64,000 nt of DNA from Virgisporangium aliadipatigenens. Its GTDB lineage: Bacteria; Actinomycetota; Actinomycetes; Mycobacteriales; Micromonosporaceae. The stretch spans positions 62,001-126,000 of the forward strand of contig NZ_BOPF01000008.1 in the NCBI RefSeq assembly GCF_016863615.1. Reading direction: 5' to 3'. Shown here one piece after another: positions 57,457 through 64,000 of this stretch. The notes under the pieces were generated by a model that did not search any database, was not told the origin of the DNA, and was given only the letters and a program-made list of their open reading frames with translations. Made by a program: the position numbers and the translations under genes. The stretch's first letter is position 1. Each line of letters starts with the position of its first letter.

Positions 57457-60114
57457 TCAGACCGCCGCCGGCACCGGGCTTCCGGCGACGCGTTCCTCGC
57501 ACTCCTGGGCCGTCAGCGGCCGGTCGAAGTGGAAGCCCTGGGCGTAGCGGTAGCCGAGCACGTGCAGCCGTTCGGCCTGCGTGGCGGTCTCCACGCCCTC
57601 GGCGATGACCTGCAGGCGCATGGCCGTGCCGATCTCGTTCACCGAGGTGACGATGGCCTCCTGCTCGACGCTGTGCGGCACCCCGTCCACGAACGACTTG
57701 TCCACCTTGAGCACGTCGACCGGACAGGTGCGCAGCAGGCCCAGCGACGAGTGGCCGGTGCCGAAGTCGTCGAGGGCCACCCGCACCCCGAGGGCGCGCA
57801 TGGCCTGCACCGCCTCCAGCGCCGGGCCGCCGCCGAAGACGGCCGTCTCGGTGATCTCCACGGTGAGGCGTTCGGCGGGCAGGCCGGACTCGCGCAGCGC
57901 CGCCTCCACCGTGGCCGGGAAGTCGGGCTCGATCAGCTGGCGGGCGGAGACGTTCACGCTCATCTTGCCGGGGGCGCGGTCCCCGTAGCGATCGATCCAG
58001 GCGGCCGCCTGCCGGCACGACTCGCGCAGCACCCACGCGCCGAGCCCGACGATGAGGCCGGTCTTCTCGGCCACCGGGATGAACTCCGCCGGCGACACCG
58101 GGCCGCGCACCGGGTGGTTCCAGCGGATCAGCGCCTCCAGGCCGGCGAGGTCGCCGGAGGGCAGCGCGACGATCGGCTGGTAGCGCAGGTGGATCTCGCC
58201 GCGTTCGACGGCCACGGACAGGTCGGCGGCGAGGCGCGCGTGCTCCCGCGCCCGGGCGTCCATCGCCGGGTCGAACTCCGCGCAGCGGCCCCGCCCGCTC
58301 TCCTTGGCCGTGTACATGGCGACGTCGGCGCGGCGCAGCAGTTCGCCCGAGTCGAGTGCGGGGCCGCCGCAGGCGACGCCGACGCTGGCGCGCACGAGCA
58401 GGTCGTGGCCGCGGGCGTTCACCGGCACCGAGAGTTCGTCGACGATGCGTTGGACGTGGGCCATCCGCCGCTCCGGTTCGACGTCGCGCAGCAGCACCGC
58501 GAACTCGTCGCCGCCGAGCCGGGCCACGATGTCGGTCGGGCGCACGCCGGTGACGAGCCGCTGGCCGACGGCACGCAGCAGCGCGTCGCCGACGGTGTGC
58601 CCGAGCCGGTCGTTGATCGACTTGAAGTCGTCGAGGTCCACCAGCGCCACGGCCGTGCGCAGGGGATCGCCGCCGGAGAGCGCCGCATCGGTGGCGCGGG
58701 CGAACATCGTCCGGTTCGGCAGGCCGGTCAGCTCGTCGTGCACCGCCTGGTAGGCGAGTTCGTCCTGGTAGCGGCGGTTGTCGGTGATGTCGCGCGCGTT
58801 GCTGACCACGCCGCGCACGTCCGGGTCGTGCAGCAGGTTGGTGCTGACCACCTCGAGCCAGCGCCACGTGCCGTCCGGCCGCCCCAGCCGCACCTGGAAC
58901 ATCAGCGCGCGCCCGGGGTTGTCGAGCACCCGCCGCAACTGGTCCCGCAGGACGCGACGGTCGTCGGGATGCGCCCGGGGGCCGATCGCCTTGCCGACCA
59001 CCTCCTCCGGGGCGGCCCGCAGCACCGCCTCGATGCCGGGGCTGGCGTACACCACGCGCCCCTCCGCGTCGGTGATCGTGATGATGTCGGACGAGTGGCG
59101 TAGCAGGGAACGGAACCGGCGCTCGTGCCGGCCCACCTCGACGAGCATGGCGTCGAGGCGCGCGAGCAGATGGGCGTTCTCCAGGAAAGCGATGATCTGG
59201 CGCACGATCACCAGGGCGGTCAGCACGACGGACCCGGTGAAGAGGGTGTGGACGGACGGCCCGTCGGCGCCGGTCCACACGGCGATGACCAGGAGCACGT
59301 CGACGATGCCGATCGCGGCGTACGGCAGCACGCTGAACGCCCGCCGCGGCCGCTGCGCCTCGGTGACCCGGGAGGGGCGCAGGTCCAGCGCGGCCGCGAC
59401 CGTGTACCCGAAGGCGGCGGCCGGCAGGAGCAGTTGCGTGCCGGTCACGCCCGGCCGGCTGTCGGCCAGTGAGGCCAGCCCGCCGCCGACGGAACAGAGC
59501 AGCGCGTTCGCGCCGAGGACCCGCACCGCGGCGGGCGCCACGTTGGCGGCGCCGGTGAGCAGCACCTTGGCGATGGCGGTAACCCCGGCGACGCTCAGCA
59601 GCAGCACGACGAGCAGGGTCGACGTCGAACCGCCGCCGGTGAGGAACGCCTCGCCCGCGCCCCGCGCCATGAGAAACCCGACCACCAGCAGGAACGCCAC
59701 GAGCACGATCCCGATGTCGAGCCCGAGACTGAGCCACCCGGCCCGCGACCGCCCCGGCACCGGCAGCGTCAGCAGCGCCACGAGCAGCGTCAGGCACGCG
59801 CACAGGTACAGCGACCCGGTGACGGCGGTGCCGCCGAGGTGCAGCGCACCCAGGGTGGTTCCGGCGAGCGACAGCACGGTGGTGGCGGTGAGCAGCGTCC
59901 AGAACCGCCGCACGACCCGGTCCGGCCGGCGCGCGGCGAGGTAGGTGGCGGTGGTGGCCACCGCGAAGTTCAGCGGCCCGAGGCCCCACGCCGCACCGGC
60001 GCCGACGGGACCGAGGTCCACGGCGTTCCGGACGGCGTAGAGCACGACGGCACAGGCGAGGAGCAGCGTCGACGCGACCGCCAGGCGGGTCACGTCGGTT
60101 CTCTGCTCCGTCAC
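57457..60114 (-). CDS. Membrane PAS-GGDEF-EAL c-di-GMP enzyme
   Basis: 885 residues from GTG 60114. Eight to nine hydrophobic segments (about 10-310) form a MASE-like sensor, then a PAS domain (about 340-465; FRSLLRHSSDIITITDAEGR), GGDEF ([17 protein letters not shown] with inhibitory-site RPTD) and EAL (LEALIRWNHP, SVNVSARQL, VEITETAV, ALDDFGTGHSSLGLL, DVLKVDKSF, VIAEGVET, YAQGFHFDRPL). All catalytic positions of both domains are present, so synthesis and hydrolysis are both possible. Single-gene unit. Confidence 0.93.
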   Translation of the reverse strand: MTEQRTDVTRLAVASTLLLACAVVLYAVRNAVDLGPVGAGAAWGLGPLNFAVATTATYLAARRPDRVVRRFWTLLTATTVLSLAGTTLGALHLGGTAVTGSLYLCACLTLLVALLTLPVPGRSRAGWLSLGLDIGIVLVAFLLVVGFLMARGAGEAFLTGGGSTSTLLVVLLLSVAGVTAIAKVLLTGAANVAPAAVRVLGANALLCSVGGGLASLADSRPGVTGTQLLLPAAAFGYTVAAALDLRPSRVTEAQRPRRAFSVLPYAAIGIVDVLLVIAVWTGADGPSVHTLFTGSVVLTALVIVRQIIAFLENAHLLARLDAMLVEVGRHERRFRSLLRHSSDIITITDAEGRVVYASPGIEAVLRAAPEEVVGKAIGPRAHPDDRRVLRDQLRRVLDNPGRALMFQVRLGRPDGTWRWLEVVSTNLLHDPDVRGVVSNARDITDNRRYQDELAYQAVHDELTGLPNRTMFARATDAALSGGDPLRTAVALVDLDDFKSINDRLGHTVGDALLRAVGQRLVTGVRPTDIVARLGGDEFAVLLRDVEPERRMAHVQRIVDELSVPVNARGHDLLVRASVGVACGGPALDSGELLRRADVAMYTAKESGRGRCAEFDPAMDARAREHARLAADLSVAVERGEIHLRYQPIVALPSGDLAGLEALIRWNHPVRGPVSPAEFIPVAEKTGLIVGLGAWVLRESCRQAAAWIDRYGDRAPGKMSVNVSARQLIEPDFPATVEAALRESGLPAERLTVEITETAVFGGGPALEAVQAMRALGVRVALDDFGTGHSSLGLLRTCPVDVLKVDKSFVDGVPHSVEQEAIVTSVNEIGTAMRLQVIAEGVETATQAERLHVLGYRYAQGFHFDRPLTAQECEERVAGSPVPAAV

Positions 60115-60183
60115 GGCGTAGCCATCGGCCGTGCACGCCCCGTGTTGAGGATTAGCCCTCCGGGCCGCGCCGCCGGACGCGAA

Positions 60184-60215
60184 CGAGGCCGGCGAGATCT
60201 TCCTCACCGGCCTCG
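60184..60215. terminator. Hairpin after the DEAD-box helicase gene
   Basis: CGAGGCCGG (60184-60192) pairs with CCGGCCTCG (60207-60215), 14-base loop; 36 bp beyond the helicase stop. Confidence 0.6.
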
Positions 60216-60251
60216 AAGCCGTGCCTCAGGTCGGGCGCACGCCCGACGTGC

Positions 60252-61556
60252 TCAGCGGAAGCTGCCCTCGCGGGTGGTCCGCGCCGGGCCGCGCCGACCC
60301 TGGACCGGGCGGCGCCGGTCCTCGTGCGAGCGCGGCGACTCGTGCCCGAACCGGCGCCGGGGGTTGCGCTGCGGCGGGGTCGTCAGCTCCGGCACCGGGA
60401 TGCCGGAAGGGGTGCGCGCGCCGGTGATCTCCGCCAGTTCGGGGGCGCCGGGTGCGACCCTGGTCGACTCGGCCCGCACGCCGGCGACGCTCATCATGCG
60501 GTGCATGGTGCGGCGCTGTTCGGGGAGCACGAGCGTGACGACGGTGCCGGTCTTGCCGGCCCGGGCGGTGCGCCCGCCGCGGTGCAGGTAGTCGCGGGCG
60601 TCGTTCGGCGGGTCGACGTTGACGACGAGGTCGAGGTCGTCGATGTGGATCCCGCGAGCTGCCACGTCCGTCGCGATGAGGGCCGTGATGAGCCCTTTCT
60701 TGAACTGGTCCAGCGTGCGCATCCGCTGCGGCTGGGACTTGCCCCCGTGCAGCGCTGCGGCGGAGATGCCGGCGGCGCGCAGTTCGTCGGCGAGGCGGTC
60801 GGCCCGGTGCTTGGTGCCGATGAACATGATCACGCGCCCGTCGCGCGCGGCGATCTGCGTCGCCGACGGGAACTTGTCCGGGCGCGCCACGTGCAGCAGG
60901 TGGTGCGTCATGGTGTTCACGGTCGCCGCCATCGGGTCCACGGCGTGCGTGACGGGGTCGTGCAGGTACTGCCGCACCAGGCGGTCCACCTGTGCGTCGA
61001 GCGTGGCGGAGAAGAGCATCCGCTGCCCGCCCGGCACCAGGTCCAGGATCTGGGTGACCTGCGGCATGAACCCCATGTCGGCCATCTGGTCGGCCTCGTC
61101 GAGCACCGTGACGGCCACCTCGGAGAGGCTGCACTCGTGGCGTTCGACCAAGTCGGTGAGACGGCCGGGGGTGGCGACGAGCAGGTCGACCCCGCGGCGC
61201 AGGGCCTCGATCTGGCGGCGGTAGGGGACCCCGCCCACGACGGTGGCGAGCCGTACGCCCACCACCCGGGCGTACGTGATGAGCGCCCCGGCGACCTGCT
61301 GGGCCAGCTCACGGGTCGGTACGAGCACGATCCCGCGCGGCCTCCCGGGCGCCGAACGCCCACCGGACAGGTGCACGAGCATCGGCAGCCCGAAGGCGAG
61401 GGTTTTACCGGATCCGGTGCGGCCGCGCCCCAGCACGTCGCGCCCGGCGAGCGCGTCGGGCAGCGTCGCCGCCTGGATCGGGAAGGGTGTGACTACCCCG
61501 TCTGCCTCCAACGCGCTGACAAGGCGTGCGGGCAGAGGGAACTGACTGAACGACAT
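60252..61556 (-). CDS. DEAD-box RNA helicase
   Basis: 434 residues from ATG 61556 (GGAAAGG upstream). Motifs in order: Q motif FPIQAATLPDALAGRD, Walker A GRGRTGSGKT, PTRELAQQ, TPGRL, LDEADQMADMGF, FSATLDAQ, ATDVAARGIHIDDLDLVVN, HRGGRTARAGKTG. The C-terminal 60 residues are Arg-rich and could bind RNA. It follows a cold-shock gene on the same strand, a cold-stress pairing known from other bacteria. A very stable hairpin abuts its ribosome binding site. Confidence 0.93.
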   Translation of the reverse strand: MSFSQFPLPARLVSALEADGVVTPFPIQAATLPDALAGRDVLGRGRTGSGKTLAFGLPMLVHLSGGRSAPGRPRGIVLVPTRELAQQVAGALITYARVVGVRLATVVGGVPYRRQIEALRRGVDLLVATPGRLTDLVERHECSLSEVAVTVLDEADQMADMGFMPQVTQILDLVPGGQRMLFSATLDAQVDRLVRQYLHDPVTHAVDPMAATVNTMTHHLLHVARPDKFPSATQIAARDGRVIMFIGTKHRADRLADELRAAGISAAALHGGKSQPQRMRTLDQFKKGLITALIATDVAARGIHIDDLDLVVNVDPPNDARDYLHRGGRTARAGKTGTVVTLVLPEQRRTMHRMMSVAGVRAESTRVAPGAPELAEITGARTPSGIPVPELTTPPQRNPRRRFGHESPRSHEDRRRPVQGRRGPARTTREGSFR

Positions 61557-61566
61557 TGACGCCTTT

Positions 61567-61607
61567 CCGGCAGTGGTACTGGTCTCAAAGACCCGTACCA
61601 CTGCCGG
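61567..61607 (-). promoter_or_regulatory. Stable hairpin abutting the helicase ribosome binding site
   Basis: CCGGCAGTGGTAC (61567-61579) pairs perfectly with GTACCACTGCCGG (61595-61607); inside, GGTCT pairs with AGACC around a CAA loop: 18 bp with one mismatch. On the mRNA the last GG of the stem is the first GG of the GGAAAGG ribosome binding site. No U-tract follows, so it is not a simple terminator. Confidence 0.8.
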
Positions 61608-61651
61608 GGCTTCGATCTCTATGGTGTGGCGCGGGGAAGACCCGCGCGCGA

Positions 61652-61861
61652 TCACTCCGCGGCGGGGGTGATGTTCGCGGCCTGCGGGCCGCGCTGGCCG
61701 GGGACGATCTCGAACTCGACGCGCTGGTTCTCTTCGAGCGAGCGGTAGCCCCGCATCGCGATCGCGGAGTAGTGCGCGAAGACGTCGGCTCCCCCGCCGT
61801 CCGGGGTGATGAAGCCGTAGCCCTTTTCCGCGTTGAACCACTTGACGGTGCCTACTGCCAT
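61652..61861 (-). CDS. csp: Cold-shock protein
   Basis: 69-residue CspA-family RNA chaperone: [20 protein letters not shown] with RNP1-type [15 protein letters not shown] (RNP2) and [23 protein letters not shown] precedes the ATG at 61861. Upstream, an 86-base stretch after a terminator holds a small hairpin near the ribosome binding site, possibly part of a temperature-responsive 5' UTR. Confidence 0.97.
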   Translation of the reverse strand: MAVGTVKWFNAEKGYGFITPDGGGADVFAHYSAIAMRGYRSLEENQRVEFEIVPGQRGPQAANITPAAE

Positions 61862-61891
61862 GTCTGTCTCCTTGACAGGTGAAAACGAACT

Positions 61892-61912
61892 CTCCGCACA
61901 AGCACTGCGGAG
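61892..61912 (-). promoter_or_regulatory. Hairpin in the csp 5' UTR
   Basis: CTCCGCA (61892-61898) pairs with TGCGGAG (61906-61912), seven-base loop, 31-51 bases upstream of the csp ATG. Confidence 0.5.
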
Positions 61913-61947
61913 CGTGCCTTGCGCAAAGTCCCGCCTCAGGAGCAAAC

Positions 61948-61976
61948 AAAAAGCCCGCGGTCCGAAGGCCACAGGC
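61948..61976 (-). terminator. Intrinsic terminator between DUF3515 gene and csp
   Basis: On the minus strand GCCTGTGG (61976-61969) pairs with CCGCGGGC (61960-61953), including G-T pairs, followed by five T's (61952-61948). It ends the upstream operon; if the csp promoter lies upstream of it, it would act as an attenuator. Confidence 0.7.
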
Positions 61977-62041
61977 TGACATGCGCACATCTTGTGGGAG
62001 CTAGGGCACTGCAACGGCGCTAACGATAGCACTCTCAGGGA

Positions 62042-62551
62042 TCACACGCAGATGGAGCGGGTTTCGGCGATCGCCGCGGTGATCGGGCCGCCGAGATCGA
62101 CCAGATTCTGCCCGGTGTACCGGTTCGGCACCGTCACGACCAGCGGAACCTCTCTGCCCTGAACGCTCCACACCGCCGCGTCCGGCCCCTCCTTCGCGTA
62201 CCAGCAGACCCGCTCGATCTCGAGCAGCTGGGCACCCTGCGGGGCCTCCTCGACGGGGGCGCCGCAGGCGAGCGTGACGGCCGGGTCGCCGTAGGCGGCG
62301 TTCTGCTCCGGGCCGGCCGTCACCGGGCGCCGCTGCAGGTCGCCGAGGCGGTCGGGCAGCCTGGCGAAGAGCGCGCGGCACACGGTGGCCGTGCGTTCGG
62401 CCAGCGCGGGCGCCGCCATCGCGACGGGTGCGGTGGAGGCGGGGCGGGGCGGCTTCGCCGGGGCCGGCCGCATCCCGAAATACACCAGGACACCCGCCAC
62501 GAGAGCCACCGGAACGGCGACGGCGGTCGCGATACGTGCTGCCGGGTCCAC
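62042..62551 (-). CDS. DUF3515-family protein
   Basis: 169 residues from GTG 62551. One N-terminal hydrophobic segment (IATAVAVPVALVAGVLVYFG) then the DUF3515 domain (CRALFARLPDRLGDLQRRPV, AAYGDPAVTLACG, VPNRYTGQNLVDLGGPI) with conserved cysteines; extracytoplasmic, function unknown. Start overlaps the Lrp-type stop by one base. In related genomes it lies between ddl and thiL; ddl is absent here. Confidence 0.92.
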   Translation of the reverse strand: MDPAARIATAVAVPVALVAGVLVYFGMRPAPAKPPRPASTAPVAMAAPALAERTATVCRALFARLPDRLGDLQRRPVTAGPEQNAAYGDPAVTLACGAPVEEAPQGAQLLEIERVCWYAKEGPDAAVWSVQGREVPLVVTVPNRYTGQNLVDLGGPITAAIAETRSICV

Positions 62552-62784
62552 TACAGGTGGACCACGGAGCAGGTAAGAGTGCGGGTGATGCCCGGAACCA
62601 GCTGCACTTTGCTTACGATCATCTTTCCCAACTCATCGACGTTGTGAGCCTCCGTGAGCACCACCACGTCGTAGGGTCCGGTGACGGCGTCCACGCGCAC
62701 GACCCCCGCGACATCCCGGATGGCCGCGGCCACGTCACGCGCCTTTCCGACTTCCGTTTGGATGAGGATGTACGCCTGAACCAC
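62551..62784 (-). CDS. Lrp/AsnC ligand-binding-domain protein (stand-alone)
   Basis: 77 residues consisting only of the RAM/ACT-like effector domain (MVQAYILIQTEVGKARDVAA, GPYDVVVLTEAHNVDELGKM); no DNA-binding helix-turn-helix. Such stand-alone domains bind amino acids and form oligomers. Divergent from thiL across 86 bp, coupled to DUF3515. Confidence 0.9.
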   Translation of the reverse strand: MVQAYILIQTEVGKARDVAAAIRDVAGVVRVDAVTGPYDVVVLTEAHNVDELGKMIVSKVQLVPGITRTLTCSVVHL

Positions 62785-62870
62785 GACACGCTCTCCAATC
62801 CGCCGGCCGACGCGCGGCTCGCCCGTGAAACTACCGCACGTCGCAGGTCGGGAAAGGCACGGTACGCAGC

Positions 62871-63818
62871 ATGAAAGTTGGCAAGGCCGGTGAATTCGGG
62901 CTGATCGCCCGGATCACCGCCCGATTGCCGCTCGGGCCGGCCGCCCTGCTCGGTCCGGGTGACGACGCGGCTCTGGTCGCCGTGCCCGACAACCGGGTGG
63001 TGGCGTCGACCGATGTGCTGGTCGAGGGGCGCCACTTCCGGCGGGACTGGTCGACCGGCGAGGACGTCGGGCACCGTGCCGCGGCGGCCAACCTCGCAGA
63101 CATCGCGGCCATGGGTGCCGTGCCGACCGCGCTGCTGGTCGCCCTCTGCGCCCCTCCCGACCTGGATGTCCGCTGGGCGGAGGAACTGGCCGAGGGGCTG
63201 GCCGAGGAGGCCGGTCTGGTCGGGGCGAGCGTCGTGGGCGGGGACATCTCGTCGAGCCCGACGCTCACGATCGCCGTCACCGCGCTCGGGGACCTGGACG
63301 GGCGCGCGCCGGTGCGGCGTTCGGGGGCGCGGCCCGGTGACGTGGTGGCGGTGGCCGGCCGGCTCGGGTACGCGGCGGCCGGCTACACCATCCTGTGCCG
63401 CGGCTTCCGTTCGCCGAAGATCCTCGTCGAGTCCTACCGCCGCCCACAGGTTCCCTACCACGCGGGGCCGGAGGCGGCGGCGCTCGGCGCGACCTCCATG
63501 ATCGACGTCTCGGACGGCCTGCTGGCGGACCTGGCGCACATCGCCGAGGCCTCCGGGGTCGCCGTCGACCTGCGCAAGGACGCGTTCCCGGTGCCGGTGC
63601 AGATGCGTGACGCGGCGGCCGCGCTCGGTGTCGACCCGTACACCTGGCTGCTCGCCGGCGGCGACGATCACGCGCTCGCGGCGACGTTCCCCCCGGAGGC
63701 GCGCATCGGTGCCGACTGGCTCGTCGTCGGCGAGGTGCAGGAGGGCGTGCCGGGCGTAACAGTCGACGGCCGGCCCTACGGCGACGGCGCCACCGGATGG
63801 GACCATTTCCGGTCATGA
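62871..63818 (+). CDS. thiL: Thiamine-monophosphate kinase
   Basis: Makes thiamine pyrophosphate, cofactor of IlvB. 315 residues. PurM-like fold motifs: GEFGLIARI, LLGPGDDAAL, STDVLVEGRHFRRDWS, AAANLADIAAMGA, VGGDISSSPTL, DVSDGLLADLAHIA, LAGGDDHALAATF. ATG 62871. The stop overlaps the next gene by four bases (ATGA). Confidence 0.96.
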   Translation: MKVGKAGEFGLIARITARLPLGPAALLGPGDDAALVAVPDNRVVASTDVLVEGRHFRRDWSTGEDVGHRAAAANLADIAAMGAVPTALLVALCAPPDLDVRWAEELAEGLAEEAGLVGASVVGGDISSSPTLTIAVTALGDLDGRAPVRRSGARPGDVVAVAGRLGYAAAGYTILCRGFRSPKILVESYRRPQVPYHAGPEAAALGATSMIDVSDGLLADLAHIAEASGVAVDLRKDAFPVPVQMRDAAAALGVDPYTWLLAGGDDHALAATFPPEARIGADWLVVGEVQEGVPGVTVDGRPYGDGATGWDHFRS

Positions 63819-64000
63819 AGATCGAGGCTGTGCCGTTCACGGATCCCGTCGCGGTCGCCCTGACCACCGCCGCCCTGGCCGAACTCGGCCGGCGTTACGG
63901 CGGGGACGGCGACTCCGGCCCGCTGTCGCCCGAGGACCTCGCGCCGCCGCGCGGGACGTTCCTCGTCGCGTACGTCGACGGCGAGCCGGCGGGCTGCGGC
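63815..64000 (+). CDS. GNAT-family acetyltransferase, 3' end outside window
   Basis: 62 codons visible, beginning MKIEAVPFTDPVAVALTTAA; the FLVAYVDGEPAGCG segment at the edge is the usual beta-strand pair of GNAT enzymes just before the acetyl-CoA site. Coupled to thiL by ATGA overlap. Only partial, so the substrate cannot be guessed. Confidence 0.7.
   Translation, partial: MKIEAVPFTDPVAVALTTAALAELGRRYGGDGDSGPLSPEDLAPPRGTFLVAYVDGEPAGCG

Overview
The window is about 72% G+C, with GTG and occasional TTG starts, GGAGG-type ribosome binding sites and tightly overlapped genes. The gene content points to an actinobacterium, most likely Micromonosporaceae (Actinoplanes/Dactylosporangium-like); family level is inference. 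No insertion sequence, prophage, rRNA or CRISPR array was seen, and no gene-free stretch exceeds 300 bases.

Bases 1-18,900 are mainly a branched-chain amino acid and serine/one-carbon block: glyA behind a ZTP-type riboswitch, ilvD, a c-di-GMP enzyme, ilvBNC behind a leader-peptide attenuator, serA, leuB, ilvE, and cimA behind a second attenuator of the same design. Bases 18,900-36,500 are a mixed accessory region: a TetR-SRPBCC-DUF4166 operon with three operator palindromes, a chemoreceptor, a membrane-anchored EEP phosphohydrolase, a HigBA-like toxin-antitoxin pair, FAH hydrolase, tRNA-Gln(CTG) and tRNA-Glu(CTC), a frameshifted small membrane gene, a secreted intradiol dioxygenase and a secreted AA10 LPMO, a threonine/serine dehydratase, DUF4184 and DUF4331 proteins, TPR protein and RNase Z.

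Bases 36,500-51,000 contain a core also known from mycobacteria (leuC-leuD-hup-mutT1-ppk-cofC-gpsA): IclR regulator/leuC/leuD, a HU protein with a histone-H1-like tail, MutT1-like, CYTH-CHAD, polyphosphate kinase, cold-shock-like protein, CofC, 1-acyl-glycerol-phosphate acyltransferase and gpsA. The genes expected just after gpsA in that order (ddl, DUF3515, Lrp, thiL) are interrupted: 51,000-62,000 holds tandem TPR membrane proteins, an AAA ATPase, a Cys/Met-metabolism PLP enzyme, a PadR pair, a PAS-GGDEF-EAL protein, a DEAD-box helicase and a cold-shock gene, then DUF3515, Lrp-type and thiL resume, with no ddl present.

Three levels of control of branched-chain synthesis can be read: two VLL/LII-rich leader peptides with anti-terminator/terminator hairpins (ilvBNC, cimA), and a TCCAWAAGATGGG-like motif shared by the ilvD, leuB and leuC promoter regions, possibly bound by the IclR-family protein divergent from leuC. 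A second theme is low-complexity in-frame expansion: an N-terminal 430-residue Lys/Ala/Pro/Thr tail on Ppk, Pro-rich repeats on CofC, a Pro/Gly insert inside the dioxygenase domain, PVSGG repeats in the first gene and decapeptide repeats in the PadR partner.
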